DNA from: Oscillospiraceae bacterium
GTDB lineage: Bacteria > Bacillota > Clostridia > Oscillospirales > Ruminococcaceae
Length of the DNA: 36,365 nucleotides
Direction: 5' to 3'
Assembly (NCBI GenBank): GCA_014799365.1
Contig: JAAVIF010000070.1
Location: 1 to 36,365, forward strand
Part shown: in pieces, positions 8,045 to 18,243 of the stretch
How positions within the stretch are numbered: position 1 is the first letter of the stretch
How the letters are laid out: the number at the start of each line of letters is the position of its first letter
Notes under the pieces: model-generated
What the model saw: only the letters and a program-made list of their open reading frames with translations
Told to the model about the DNA's origin: nothing
The model's database searches: none
Position numbers and translations under genes: made by a program

Positions 8045-9727
8045 ATGGATAAAGTAAAAGAAACTCTTGCTAAGATAGGAAATTTTTTCAAGAGTAAATT
8101 TTCTTCTCTCAGCAAAAAAACGATTATTATCATTTCCGCCGCGGTGGCAGTTGTTTTGGTCTCCGCCATCGTACTGTCGGCTATCATGAGCCAGGTTCAC
8201 TACGAGGTGCTTTTCAACGGCGCGTCGGCAAGCGAGGCAACGGAAATAGTTACATATGCGAGAGAAACTCTCGGGATTACCGATATAAAAATAAACGCCA
8301 ACGGCGATATACTTGTACCCGATAAAATGGTGGAGGAAGTCAGAGTCAGCATGAGCATGGCGGGCTTTCCCAAATCCACATTTAACTATAACATATGGTC
8401 AGACGGAGTTACAATGTTTTCCACCGACAAGGAGCTGCGCGAGATCGAGAAGCAGCAGCTTCAGGAGAACTTAAGAGCCACGCTGAAAACCTTTACCAAC
8501 GTAGACAGCGCGATAGTGCTCCTCGGTATTCCCGAAAACAATAACTACGTGCTGTCCGACTCCGAGATCGAGCCGTCGGCGGGCGTGTCTCTCGTTTTAA
8601 GAGACAGTCTCACATCGGAGCAGATCGACGGAATGTACAATCTTGTGGCCAATTCCGTTCCCGGACTTAAGAGAATCAATATAACCATTACCGATCAGAA
8701 CGGAATCCAGCTTTCTCCCGAAATGACCACCAGCACCGCCAAGGAGGAAGAGGAAAAGCTTGAGATATACTATCAGAGGCTCAATTACCGCAACAGGCTC
8801 AAGGAAGAGTATGAGGAAGCGATAAGGTCTGTAATGCTGAACACCTTCGACGGTATTAACGTATCCGTGGGACTTAACCTTGACTTTGACAAGATGGTGA
8901 CCGAGCAGACTGTATACAATGGCTCAAATGTTGATGAAAACGGCTTTGAGTCCGGCATCGTAAGCGATGAGCATACAAAAAGCGCGGCCGGCGGCATAGC
9001 GGCACAGGGCGGCCTTGTGGGAACCACAGTGGACGCGGATATAAGCCCCGATTATCCCACCTTGGAGGTTGGCGAGGACGGAGAATTTTATCAGGAATAC
9101 GCGCATGACATCAATTACCTGGTAAACGAAACAAAGCGTCAGATAGAAAAGGACGGATACAGCATTGCTACTCTTTCCGCCGCGGTTGTGGTAAGAAGCA
9201 ACAACGATCTTACGGGCGACGAGGAGACCCGCTGGCGCAACACCATTGCCAACGCTATCGGGGCGGATATTGCCAATGTTTCCATTAAAACGACGCCTTT
9301 CATAGAAACGACCAATCCCATTATAGACAGCGACGTTATCAATGTAAGCGGCGTAAGCAGCCAAAGCATGGTAATGATAGCGATCATCACCATTCTCGGT
9401 ATCGTGCTTATCGTTCTGCTTATCCTTGCGCTTAACGCTCCCGGTTCAAGAAAGAAACGCCGCTCACCCGCTCACCTTGTTTCCGCTCCGATCCCTGCGG
9501 CAGACGGAACGGACGGCTACGGCTATGCGGCGGGAAGCGAAGGAGGAGACCAGAATATGCCGAATCCCGGTAGATTTGAAGAGAGCGAGTTCGAGCTTAC
9601 CAGCTTAAGCGAGGAAATGCCCGAGACAAGAGACGAAGCTCTTAAGCGTGAGATCCAAGACTTCTCGAAGAATAATCCCGAGATCGTGGCTCAGCTGATA
9701 AGAAGCTGGATAAGAGGGGACGAATAA
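8045..9727 (+). CDS. fliF: Flagellar MS-ring protein FliF
   Basis: YEVLFNGASASEATEIVTYARETLGI..., GVSLVLRDSLTSEQIDGMYNLVANSVPGL, two terminal TM helices. Confidence 0.97.
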   Translation: MDKVKETLAKIGNFFKSKFSSLSKKTIIIISAAVAVVLVSAIVLSAIMSQVHYEVLFNGASASEATEIVTYARETLGITDIKINANGDILVPDKMVEEVRVSMSMAGFPKSTFNYNIWSDGVTMFSTDKELREIEKQQLQENLRATLKTFTNVDSAIVLLGIPENNNYVLSDSEIEPSAGVSLVLRDSLTSEQIDGMYNLVANSVPGLKRINITITDQNGIQLSPEMTTSTAKEEEEKLEIYYQRLNYRNRLKEEYEEAIRSVMLNTFDGINVSVGLNLDFDKMVTEQTVYNGSNVDENGFESGIVSDEHTKSAAGGIAAQGGLVGTTVDADISPDYPTLEVGEDGEFYQEYAHDINYLVNETKRQIEKDGYSIATLSAAVVVRSNNDLTGDEETRWRNTIANAIGADIANVSIKTTPFIETTNPIIDSDVINVSGVSSQSMVMIAIITILGIVLIVLLILALNAPGSRKKRRSPAHLVSAPIPAADGTDGYGYAAGSEGGDQNMPNPGRFEESEFELTSLSEEMPETRDEALKREIQDFSKNNPEIVAQLIRSWIRGDE

Positions 9728-9788
9728 CGGCTCCGTGATGATTTAAACAAAATCTGTTCGGAAACAAATCCCGAAGGAGGAAAATAAA

Positions 9789-10799
9789 TTGGCAGATATT
9801 CAAGAAATAACTCCTATACAAAGAGCCGCTATGGTTTTGTCAGCCATTGGCGCAGCCAATGCGTCTGAGGTATACAAGCATTTCAGCGACGACGAGATCG
9901 AAAGGATAACCGTTGAAGTCGCAAAAATGGATTACTGGCCCGTTGAAGTGGTGGGCGGAGTACTTAATGAATTTTACGAGCTGTGCCTGACCCAGAAGGT
10001 TATTTCCGAGGGCGGCGTTGAATACGCGAGAGAAATCCTTGAAAAAGCGTTCGGCGAGGAACAGGCGAAAGCACTGTTTGAACGTATTACAAAGCAGCTT
10101 AAGACCAAGGCCTTTGCTTTTGTAAGAAAAGCGGACTATAAAAACCTTTTGGCAATGGTTCAGAATGAGCACCCTCAGACGATCGCGCTTATTCTCTCCT
10201 ACTGCCGAAGCGACCAGGCCTCGGCGATACTGTCTGAGCTGCCCAAAAGCATTCGTATCGAGGTAGTTGAGAGAATAGCAAAAATGGACAACGCAAGCCC
10301 CGAGTTTACAAAATCCGTAGAGGAGACGCTGGAGCGCAAATTTGCCATGCTGGTCACCACCGAGAGCATGGAGGTCGGCGGTATCAACTATATTGCGGAC
10401 GTTATGAACAAGGTGGATCGTTCCACCGAAAAGTTCATTTTCGACGAATTGGCTCTCCGTGACCCGAAGCTGGCAGAAGAAATCCGTCAGAAGATGTTCG
10501 TATTCGAGGATATTGCTAATCTCGATTCCATGTCCATACAGGCATTTATCAACGAAGTGGACGCAAAGGACCTTGCAATCGCTATCAAGGGCTCTACCGC
10601 CGATGTTGCCGAGGTTATTTACGCCAATATGTCCACACGTAAGCGTGAAGCTACTCAAACCGACGTTGAATATCTGCACAACGTTCGTATGCGTGACGTT
10701 GAAGAAGCGCAGCAGCGTATCGTTGCCATTATCAGACGTCTTGAAGAGGAAGGCGTCGTTACCATTTCCAAGAGCGGACAGGACGAGATCATTGCTTAA
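9789..10799 (+). CDS. fliG: Flagellar motor switch protein FliG (TTG start)
   Basis: ITPIQRAAMVLSAIG..., NEHPQTIALILSY, TTG preceded by GGAGG. Confidence 0.98.
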   Translation: MADIQEITPIQRAAMVLSAIGAANASEVYKHFSDDEIERITVEVAKMDYWPVEVVGGVLNEFYELCLTQKVISEGGVEYAREILEKAFGEEQAKALFERITKQLKTKAFAFVRKADYKNLLAMVQNEHPQTIALILSYCRSDQASAILSELPKSIRIEVVERIAKMDNASPEFTKSVEETLERKFAMLVTTESMEVGGINYIADVMNKVDRSTEKFIFDELALRDPKLAEEIRQKMFVFEDIANLDSMSIQAFINEVDAKDLAIAIKGSTADVAEVIYANMSTRKREATQTDVEYLHNVRMRDVEEAQQRIVAIIRRLEEEGVVTISKSGQDEIIA

Positions 10800-10956
10800 A
10801 GGCTGCTTGCGATCGGAACACCGCATGTATTTTCGGCAAGGCTGTTTGCGCACTTTTAACGCTTCTTAATCTTTTAACTGAATTGACTATAATGAGGCAA
10901 TATTACGGTTGAAGACGGATACGGTTACAGATATAATTTACAGTTAGAGAATCATT

Positions 10957-10989
10957 TTATTGCCCGAAACAGTTTTTTTCGGGCAATAA
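10957..10989 (+). terminator. Perfect 13-bp hairpin downstream of fliG, no clear U-tract
   Basis: TTATTGCCCGAAA / TTTCGGGCAATAA with 7-nt loop. Confidence 0.4.
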
Positions 10990-11009
10990 TATTTGATTGA
11001 CAAAAAATA

Positions 11010-11109
11010 AACTAATTTCATTTTATTGAAAATAGTTATGACACCCGAAGCACTATTAACCAATTAAAAAAACATTTTTCCAATTTTTAAATGGTTAATA
11101 GTATTAAAC
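11010..11109 (-). repeat. Element C: two-hairpin element between fliG and fliH
   Basis: AACTAATTTCA/TGAAAATAGTT, linker CACCCGAAGCAC (11042-11053), TATTAACCA (11054-11062)/TGGTTAATA (11092-11100), end GTATTAAAC. Confidence 0.88.
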
Positions 11110-11130
11110 TTTTGACGAGGAAACAAATCA

Positions 11131-12297
11131 ATGTTTGAAGTTATCAAAGGAAGCAGCCCTTTTAAAAATATAGTTATAGAGGGCGACGCAATAATAAACA
11201 ATAAAATAGCGGGACTTGACGACTGTAAACCCGAGATGAAGAATGACGGTGAGGATAAGGAGAACGGGACGGTCTCCGAAAACGAATCGGAGGAAAAAGA
11301 AGTCGCCGAGGAGGAAGTACTTCCCAAGATAGACTTTCAAGAGCTTGAGGAGTTAAGGGAGCAATACCGCCGAGAGGGACAGGAGTACGCCGTTGCGCTG
11401 CATAAAAAAGCGGATCAGGAGCTTGAGGAGGCCAAGGCGGAGGCGGAAAGGCTTGTTGAGGAATCCAAGGAAAAGGGAAGAAGACTGCTTGCCCAAATTG
11501 ACGAAAAATCCGCTTTGGCATTTGACGAGGCTAAGAAAAAAGGTCTTGAAGAGGGCTACGGCGAGGGTCTTAAAAAGGGCGAGGAGGACGGCTATATTCA
11601 AGGGCTTAAGAAGTGCAAGGAGACCTTGCTTGACCTGAAAAAGCTTTGCAGCGATATTGAGCAGGAAAAAGCTGAGCTTGTGGCCGAAAACCGCAGGGGC
11701 ATTTTTGATCTTGCTCTGGAAGTGGCTGAAAAGGTAACCATGACGGTGTTCAGCCAAAAGGACAAGAAAGCTCTTGAAAAGATGATAACCGCCGCCGCAA
11801 AGGAGTTCCGCAGCGCGAAAAACATAAGAGTAACTCTTTCCAAGCTGGATATGAGCGAGGACGTGGAGGCCGATTTCAAAATACTGGAAAAGTGCTTTTC
11901 ACCTACCGTAAATGTGGAATTTGAAGCGATCGACGGCGAATCGGGCACGCTTATGCTTGAAAGCGACGGCGAAATACTTGACGCGGGAGTTTCCACTCAG
12001 CTGAAGATGATCGGAGAATTGGGCAGAGGAAGATTCAGAGACAAGGAAGAAGAAAGCGGAAGTGAAGCCGATGAAGCCGACGACGGTAAGGAAACTAAGC
12101 CGACCAAGACAGCAAGAGCCGCTAAAAACACAAAGGCCGCAAAGTCGGTAAAGACGGAAAATAAGCCCGCTCAGCCCGACGAAGCGGTTCAAGCGGCCGA
12201 GATCGGGGAAGCCTCCGAACCTGTCGAACCGATCGGTGAAATGCCCGACGATGCCGTGCAGGCGGCTGCCGAGACTGCGGAAACCTCGGAGGAATGA
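11131..12297 (+). CDS. fliH: Flagellar assembly protein FliH with long C-terminal extension
   Basis: Coiled-coil AKAEAERLVEESKEKG..., GYGEGLKKGEEDGYIQG, FDLALEVAEKV; located between fliG and fliI. Confidence 0.9.
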   Translation: MFEVIKGSSPFKNIVIEGDAIINNKIAGLDDCKPEMKNDGEDKENGTVSENESEEKEVAEEEVLPKIDFQELEELREQYRREGQEYAVALHKKADQELEEAKAEAERLVEESKEKGRRLLAQIDEKSALAFDEAKKKGLEEGYGEGLKKGEEDGYIQGLKKCKETLLDLKKLCSDIEQEKAELVAENRRGIFDLALEVAEKVTMTVFSQKDKKALEKMITAAAKEFRSAKNIRVTLSKLDMSEDVEADFKILEKCFSPTVNVEFEAIDGESGTLMLESDGEILDAGVSTQLKMIGELGRGRFRDKEEESGSEADEADDGKETKPTKTARAAKNTKAAKSVKTENKPAQPDEAVQAAEIGEASEPVEPIGEMPDDAVQAAAETAETSEE

Positions 12298-12304
12298 CGC
12301 CGTT

Positions 12305-12400
12305 TAACACCGATCCCTTTTATAACCGCGGGATCAGTGTTTCGGGTGCGATCCATTTAAACTGTGATATTACGTCAGTTTAAATGGAGCGGTATAAAAC
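12305..12400 (+). repeat. Element D: two-hairpin element between fliH and fliI
   Basis: ACCGATCCC (12309-12317)/GGGATCAGT (12330-12338), linker GTGTTTCGGGTG (12337-12348), GATCCATTTAAACTG (12350-12364)/CAGTTTAAATGGAGC (12376-12390), end GGTATAAAAC. Confidence 0.9.
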
Positions 12401-12421
12401 AATTATTTAAAGGAACATTAC

Positions 12422-13729
12422 ATGGATTTAAAAGGATTTGCCAGCGCGCTCGACGGCTTTGAGCCAAGGCGCAGCATGGGAAAAATAGAAAAGATCATTG
12501 GAATGACGGTGGAAGCCAGCGGCCCGCAGTGCAATATAGGGGACGTTTGCCGAGTTTATAAAAAGGGCAATACGGAAGACTATATTTTCGCGGAAGCGGT
12601 AGGTTTTCAGGCAGATAAGGTGCTTTTGATGCCCTATACCGATATAGAGGGCATAGGCCCGGGAAGTATTGTGGACAACACGGGCAAGCAGCTTATGGTC
12701 AAAACGGGCAATGCGTTGATAGGCCGTATCGTTGACGCCATAGGAAATCCCTTGGATAACGGCGGAGAGATTTATTACACCGACGAGATGCCGATCTCGG
12801 GAATACCCGTCAATCCTCTCGCAAGACCAAAGATCGCCGAGCCTATCGAGCTTGGCGTTAAAGCGATAGACGGACTTTGCACCTTGGGAAAGGGGCAGAG
12901 AATCGGAGTCTTTGCAGGCTCGGGCGTAGGCAAAAGTACTCTCATGGGCATGATAGCGAAAAAGGTCAAGGCGGATCTCAACGTTATCGCGCTGGTGGGA
13001 GAGCGCGGACGTGAGGTAAGAGAATTTATAGAAAACGATTTGGGCGAAGAGGGCATGAAACGCTCCGTGGTGGTTGTCGCAACAAGCGATCAGCCCGCCA
13101 TGATGAGAAGCAAGTGTCCCCAGACGGCCACCGCGATAGCGGAATATTTTATGCAGCAGGGTAAGGACGTATTACTTATGATGGATAACCTTACCCGTTT
13201 TGCCATGGCCAAAAGAGACGTAGGTCTTTCCATAGGCGAGCCGCCTATAATGCGCGGTTACACCAGCTCAATATACAACGATATGCCCAAGCTGCTTGAA
13301 AGAGCGGGCTGCTTTGAGGGCGGAAGCATTACGGGAATATATGCGGTACTGGTAGAGGGCGACGACACCAACGAACCCATATCCGATACCGTAAGAGGTA
13401 TTATCGACGGACATATAGTGCTTTCAAGAAAATTGGCGGCGCAGAACCACTATCCCGCTATCGACATACTGCCGAGCATAAGCAGACTTATGAGCATTAT
13501 CTGCGACAAGGAGCATAAGGAAGCGGCGGCAAGACTGAGAAATCTGCTGGCCTTATACAATCAAAACTATGACCTTATCGCGATAGGAGCATATAAAAGC
13601 GGAACAAATCCTAAGCTTGACGAAGCAATAGACAAGATCGACAAAATAAACGGCTTCTTGATGCAGGCGGTGGACGAATCGTTTGATTTGGCGGATACCG
13701 TAAGATTGCTTAAGGAAGCGGTCAATTAA
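12422..13729 (+). CDS. fliI: Flagellum-specific ATPase FliI
   Basis: GVFAGSGVGKSTLMGMIAK Walker A; VALVGERGREVREFIENDLG; DILPSISRLM. Confidence 0.98.
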   Translation: MDLKGFASALDGFEPRRSMGKIEKIIGMTVEASGPQCNIGDVCRVYKKGNTEDYIFAEAVGFQADKVLLMPYTDIEGIGPGSIVDNTGKQLMVKTGNALIGRIVDAIGNPLDNGGEIYYTDEMPISGIPVNPLARPKIAEPIELGVKAIDGLCTLGKGQRIGVFAGSGVGKSTLMGMIAKKVKADLNVIALVGERGREVREFIENDLGEEGMKRSVVVVATSDQPAMMRSKCPQTATAIAEYFMQQGKDVLLMMDNLTRFAMAKRDVGLSIGEPPIMRGYTSSIYNDMPKLLERAGCFEGGSITGIYAVLVEGDDTNEPISDTVRGIIDGHIVLSRKLAAQNHYPAIDILPSISRLMSIICDKEHKEAAARLRNLLALYNQNYDLIAIGAYKSGTNPKLDEAIDKIDKINGFLMQAVDESFDLADTVRLLKEAVN

Positions 13730-13833
13730 GGGCTATCTGAAAAGCCGCAATTTGCACAATTTCTACTGATTGCTTTGTTTTCAGACACGCCCAAAACCGA
13801 GAATTGAAAATTTGCTTCGGAGGGACTTCAACG

Positions 13834-14283
13834 ATGAAAAAATTTCAATTCACCCTCGACAGGATAAAGCAGTACCGAATGCAGCTTGAGGAAATGGAAA
13901 AAAACGATCTCGCCGCGCTACGGGCGGAGCTGTTGGTGCTTCACGAGGAGGAAGCCGAAATAAAAAAGGCTATTGCGGATAAAACCGAGGAGCTGAGAAG
14001 AATCTACCGGCGAGGGGCCTACCCCAATGAGATCTCAGTGGCTAACAGGTATCTTACCTTAAGAAAACAGGACCTTGAAATGAAGCGGCAGGAGATAGCC
14101 GAGAAGAACAGAGAGATAGAAAAAAAGCTTGAGGACGTACTGGAGGCCACCAAAGAGGTTAAAAAGCTTGAAAAGCTGGAGGAACACCAGCTTGAGGAAT
14201 ACCGGGAGCAGGAGACCAAGGAAAACGAAAATTTTTTGGAAGAATTTTTCGGAGGGTCAAGGCAAAGCGCGGCAGAAAAGTAA
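13834..14283 (+). CDS. fliJ: Flagellar chaperone FliJ
   Basis: KKFQFTLDRIKQYR N-terminus, coiled coil throughout; ATG at 13834 preceded by GGAGGG. Confidence 0.88.
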   Translation: MKKFQFTLDRIKQYRMQLEEMEKNDLAALRAELLVLHEEEAEIKKAIADKTEELRRIYRRGAYPNEISVANRYLTLRKQDLEMKRQEIAEKNREIEKKLEDVLEATKEVKKLEKLEEHQLEEYREQETKENENFLEEFFGGSRQSAAEK

Positions 14284-14408
14284 AAAAAGAGATAAGCAAG
14301 GCGGATTGTTCGATGAAGCTTTTTAAAAAATTCTGCGTTTTGTCCAATTTTTAATGGCGAAATGTCATTTTTTTTGGTGAAAGAATATACTTTTTTGTCT
14401 GAAATTTG

Positions 14409-14437
14409 TTGACTTTTTATACAAAAAAGTGTATAAT
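14409..14437 (+). promoter_or_regulatory. Candidate sigmaA promoter upstream of fliK
   Basis: TTGACT-17-TATAAT, near consensus. Confidence 0.75.
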
Positions 14438-14530
14438 TATTACCGTGAACACTTGCGGCTAATTTTAACCAAGGTTGAACAGGGTTTATCCCTTTTCAAT
14501 AAATAAATCTTTGAGAAAGGAGGTACAAAT

Positions 14531-16747
14531 TTGACGGACATAAGTATAGGCGCAGGCTTTGTCACACCACAGAACGTGCAGGCTTCCATGCCGGTGCAGC
14601 AGATCGGCTCAAATCCTTCAAGCGGCAGCTTTATGCAAAGCTTACAGCAGAACAAGGCTGTTGACACGGATATTGGGCTGTCGGGCAATGCGGCAAACGG
14701 TTCTGCCGGCTCGGTAAGCTCTTCCGCAGCTCAGACGGCAGCGGACGCAAGCTCCGAAAACGCGGTTTCGCAGACGGTCGAAAGCACTTCCGATACATAT
14801 GACGCTTCGGCATCGGGCGAGGCAGGCTCCGCGTACGAAACGGCGCAAAAGGTTGAGTACACTTCATCCGGAAACGTTAAGGTCGACGAGGAAGCCGTCA
14901 AGGAGCTGAACGATTTGTCCCAGAACGCAAAGGATAAGATCATAGTGACCGATGAAAAGCCAAGCTTGCTCGAACAAGCCAAGGACGCTCTCGAAAAGGC
15001 AATGCTGAAAGCTTTTAAGGACTTGAACGACCCCGAGAAGGAAAAAGAGGAGTTTGAGGAAAAGGCACTGATCTTCCTTATGAAGCTTGTGGATAAAATC
15101 AACGGCAAAACGGAGAAGAAAACCGCTTTGACCGATGATAAGGACGAGGACGAGGAAAAAATCGGCGGAGCTCTTTTGCAGATTATCGACAGCATGCTGA
15201 AAAATGCCGAGAAAAATGCGGAAGAAAACGGAGTTGTCGGAGTGGAGAAGGACGAATGGATCGAAGATACCGATTTTGTGGATTCCGCTTCCTCTGAGGA
15301 CACCGCTCGGCGGATACTTAGCATTAACCTCGGAAGTTTGTATGCTGAACCGATACCGACTCAAGCACCGATCCCCGAGAATTACCGCATTTACAATCCC
15401 TTGACACCGCGTGTTCAGTCCGTAGGCTCGGGCGATATATCCGACGGCAGGGACAACTCGCAGTTAGACTTAGGTCTTGACGCTAACGTTCCTCTGACGG
15501 TGGAAGCGGTCAATGACACCGTTGGCGTAAATCAAGCGGAAGCGAATAATACGGTATTCGGACAGGAAAACGTTATAAGCACGGAAATTCCCGCTGTTAT
15601 GACGGAGGCTAACGCTCAAACCGCCCAAACAGAGAATACGGTAAACGTTGACTTAAGCAAAGCGGCGCAAACTGAAAATCCCGTATCTGTACCTGCAACA
15701 GCACAGGTTATTCCCGAAACGGAAAATCAACCTGCAAACAGCTTTGATTTCGGACGGCCGGAGGAAAACAGCATTGCTTCGTATGCCGAAGGCGCGGAGA
15801 CAATGACCGAAACGGCGGCGGAAGCATCGGATTACACCGGGGAAACGGTGACACCGCAGACCTCTCCCGAAGCTGCTTCGGCGCAGCTTAAAGAGTTAAG
15901 CGAGAACGTCGGCGAGGAGGGTATTCCGAATTTACAGGCTTGTGAGGCATCGGAGCCGAATGAAAGCCCGACGGTTTTACAGACAGCGGAAAACGAGGAA
16001 TACGAGCAGATCGCGCAGAACATTTTCAAGCAGGTTACCGAAACGGTTAAGGCGGTTCTCGAAGTTAAGGTTCACGAAGAGAATGCCGAAGCCTCCATAC
16101 AGCTCAACGCACCCGAAAAGCAGGAGGAAACCGAGGACGAGTTTGAAGAGCTTGCAAGACTTTTCGGAATGAAGAAAAAGGAAAAGAAGCCCGAGCTTCC
16201 CGAGGAAGAGGAAGAACAGGCGGAGACTGTCAGACCCGTTAAGCGGGACGAAGCGGTCAAGGTTCCCGTTGAGGAAATAAGCACCGTATCCTCCAAGATA
16301 ACGGACGTGCCGATCGCAAGAGCTTTTGAGCCTACCGAAAACGGAGTTAAACAGATCGTTACTCAGATAGTTTCCGAGGTTTTGAACAATCTTCCCGAAG
16401 AGGGCGGAGAAACTACCGTGATGATGACACTGAATCCCGAAACCCTTGGCAGGATATCCGTAAAGCTTGTGGAAAACGCCGGCAAGATCAGCGTTACCAT
16501 AACTGCGGAAAGCAAGGAAACGGCGGCTATATTGGCTTCAAGAGCCGAAAGCATGCAGGAAAGCATGAGGGACAGCGGAACACAGCTTGAAAAGTATCAG
16601 GTAGTTTACGGCGCGGAGCAGGACGGCAGAGCGGAGCAGCAGAATTACGACGGAAGCAGCAAAAATCCCTACGTCAGAGAGGTTGAGGAACACGACGACG
16701 AAAACGAGGGACAGTTTGCGGAGATTCTCGGCAATGAAGCGGTTTAA
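14531..16747 (+). CDS. fliK: Flagellar hook-length control protein FliK (TTG start)
   Basis: C-terminal GETTVMMTLNPETLGRISVKLVENAGKISVTITAES hook-length domain; low-complexity N-terminus; RBS AGGAGG. Confidence 0.92.
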   Translation: MTDISIGAGFVTPQNVQASMPVQQIGSNPSSGSFMQSLQQNKAVDTDIGLSGNAANGSAGSVSSSAAQTAADASSENAVSQTVESTSDTYDASASGEAGSAYETAQKVEYTSSGNVKVDEEAVKELNDLSQNAKDKIIVTDEKPSLLEQAKDALEKAMLKAFKDLNDPEKEKEEFEEKALIFLMKLVDKINGKTEKKTALTDDKDEDEEKIGGALLQIIDSMLKNAEKNAEENGVVGVEKDEWIEDTDFVDSASSEDTARRILSINLGSLYAEPIPTQAPIPENYRIYNPLTPRVQSVGSGDISDGRDNSQLDLGLDANVPLTVEAVNDTVGVNQAEANNTVFGQENVISTEIPAVMTEANAQTAQTENTVNVDLSKAAQTENPVSVPATAQVIPETENQPANSFDFGRPEENSIASYAEGAETMTETAAEASDYTGETVTPQTSPEAASAQLKELSENVGEEGIPNLQACEASEPNESPTVLQTAENEEYEQIAQNIFKQVTETVKAVLEVKVHEENAEASIQLNAPEKQEETEDEFEELARLFGMKKKEKKPELPEEEEEQAETVRPVKRDEAVKVPVEEISTVSSKITDVPIARAFEPTENGVKQIVTQIVSEVLNNLPEEGGETTVMMTLNPETLGRISVKLVENAGKISVTITAESKETAAILASRAESMQESMRDSGTQLEKYQVVYGAEQDGRAEQQNYDGSSKNPYVREVEEHDDENEGQFAEILGNEAV

Positions 16748-16854
16748 GCTTTGACGGTGCGCTTCTGCACAAAGAGGTATGACAAAGAAAATTCCTTTAC
16801 AGAGAATTTCAATTTAAGCAATTTGCCCGAATCAAAGGGCGGAAAGGAGAAAAT

Positions 16855-17709
16855 ATGGCATACAGTACAGAACCTGTAACCAGCGTTGATGACGTTAGAA
16901 GCAAATACGCGAAGTATTTTGAACAGGACAACAGCAAGTCGATAGTATCGATAGACACGTTTTTTCAGCTTTTGATGGCGGAAATGACCAACCAGGACCC
17001 CTTGGAGCCTACCAGCAATACCGAATTCGTATCTCAGCTCGCTAACTTTACCGCGCTCCAGACCAACAGCGACAGCCTTTACTACAACACTGTAAGCTAT
17101 GCTTCGGGTCTTGCGGGAAAAACAGTTACGGTAGCTACCAACGCGGGTACGGACAAGGACGGAAAGGTCAAGCTTAATGTTGAAACGGGCGTTGTTACGG
17201 GCGTGGACATCAGCGATGAAAACAGTATTGAAATTATCGTTAACGGAAAGCGTTACGGCCTGGGCTCGGTAATGAACGTTGCGGGAAATTCCACGGGAAG
17301 CACAGTTTCGGCTACCGACGGAGCGTACGCGGTAAGCCTTATCGGTAAGAACGTAATGCTTAAGGCGGAGAATGCCGACGGTCAGACGATCATTGACAGC
17401 GGCGTTGTTGAAAGCATTGAGGTTGAAAACGGCGTATACCGTATAGTAATGGGCGGCTTGTCCTATCCTTTGGACAGTGTTATCAAGGTCGGCAATTCGG
17501 CAAGCAGCGTAGGCGGTACCGAAAGCTCGGACAGCAGCGGCAGTAAGAACGAAAGCACCGACAGCGCGGCGGCTCAGTCGAGAGCAAGAGCGGCATCGGA
17601 AACAAGGCCCGCCGAAAACAGCGAAGTGACCAAGTCCGAACAGCGTGAAACCGAAACCTCGATAATAAACACATCGGAAAACGATGAACTGAAAGAATTA
17701 TTTTCATAA
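16855..17709 (+). CDS. flgD: Flagellar hook assembly/capping protein FlgD
   Basis: DTFFQLLMAEMTNQDPLEPTSNTEFVSQLANFTALQ. Confidence 0.97.
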   Translation: MAYSTEPVTSVDDVRSKYAKYFEQDNSKSIVSIDTFFQLLMAEMTNQDPLEPTSNTEFVSQLANFTALQTNSDSLYYNTVSYASGLAGKTVTVATNAGTDKDGKVKLNVETGVVTGVDISDENSIEIIVNGKRYGLGSVMNVAGNSTGSTVSATDGAYAVSLIGKNVMLKAENADGQTIIDSGVVESIEVENGVYRIVMGGLSYPLDSVIKVGNSASSVGGTESSDSSGSKNESTDSAAAQSRARAASETRPAENSEVTKSEQRETETSIINTSENDELKELFS

Positions 17710-17733
17710 CCTGACGAAAGGCGGGTGATAGTT

Positions 17734-18153
17734 ATGCTTTTGAGCGAGTTTTTACAAGCCAGAAATCAAAGCATAATAAATCAGCCTGTTGAAAGCGGGA
17801 AAAATAATATTGTCGGCACCGAGGTTAATTCTCAGAAGGTCAACGAAAAGGGAAATTCCTTTGCGGATGAGCTTCGTACAATGCTGTCGGGGAAAAGTCA
17901 GGTTCAATTCAGCAATCATGCCATTAAAAGGCTTGAAAGCAGAGAGATCGATGTGACTGAAAATGACGCGTTGGAGAGGCTTAACAAGGGTGTTGAATTG
18001 GCGGCGCAGAAGGGCTGCGGTCAGTCGCTTATATTGGTGGACGGCACGGCGTATATAGTAAGCGTTGCGAACAACAAGGTTATTACAACAGTATCACAGG
18101 CAGATTTAAAAGAAAACGTATTTACAAACATAGACTCTACCGTAATCGTGTGA
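17734..18153 (+). CDS. Flagellar operon protein (TIGR02530-like)
   Basis: VQFSNHAIKRLESREIDVTENDALERLNKGVELAAQKGCGQSLILVDGTAYIVSVANNKVIT; located between flgD and flgE. Confidence 0.88.
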   Translation: MLLSEFLQARNQSIINQPVESGKNNIVGTEVNSQKVNEKGNSFADELRTMLSGKSQVQFSNHAIKRLESREIDVTENDALERLNKGVELAAQKGCGQSLILVDGTAYIVSVANNKVITTVSQADLKENVFTNIDSTVIV

Positions 18154-18243
18154 TGTCGGACCGAAAGGAAACATCTCCGCCCCGAATGACGGACGGGCGG
18201 TAATTATAAAGGTTAGAGTCAGAGCAGAAAGGATTATAAGCTT

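Noticed and set aside
9840-10853. 337-aa ORF on the - strand opposite fliG
   Set aside because: Fully antisense to a clear FliG; cysteine/asparagine-rich nonsense-like composition and no recognisable domain. Shadow ORF from codon bias.
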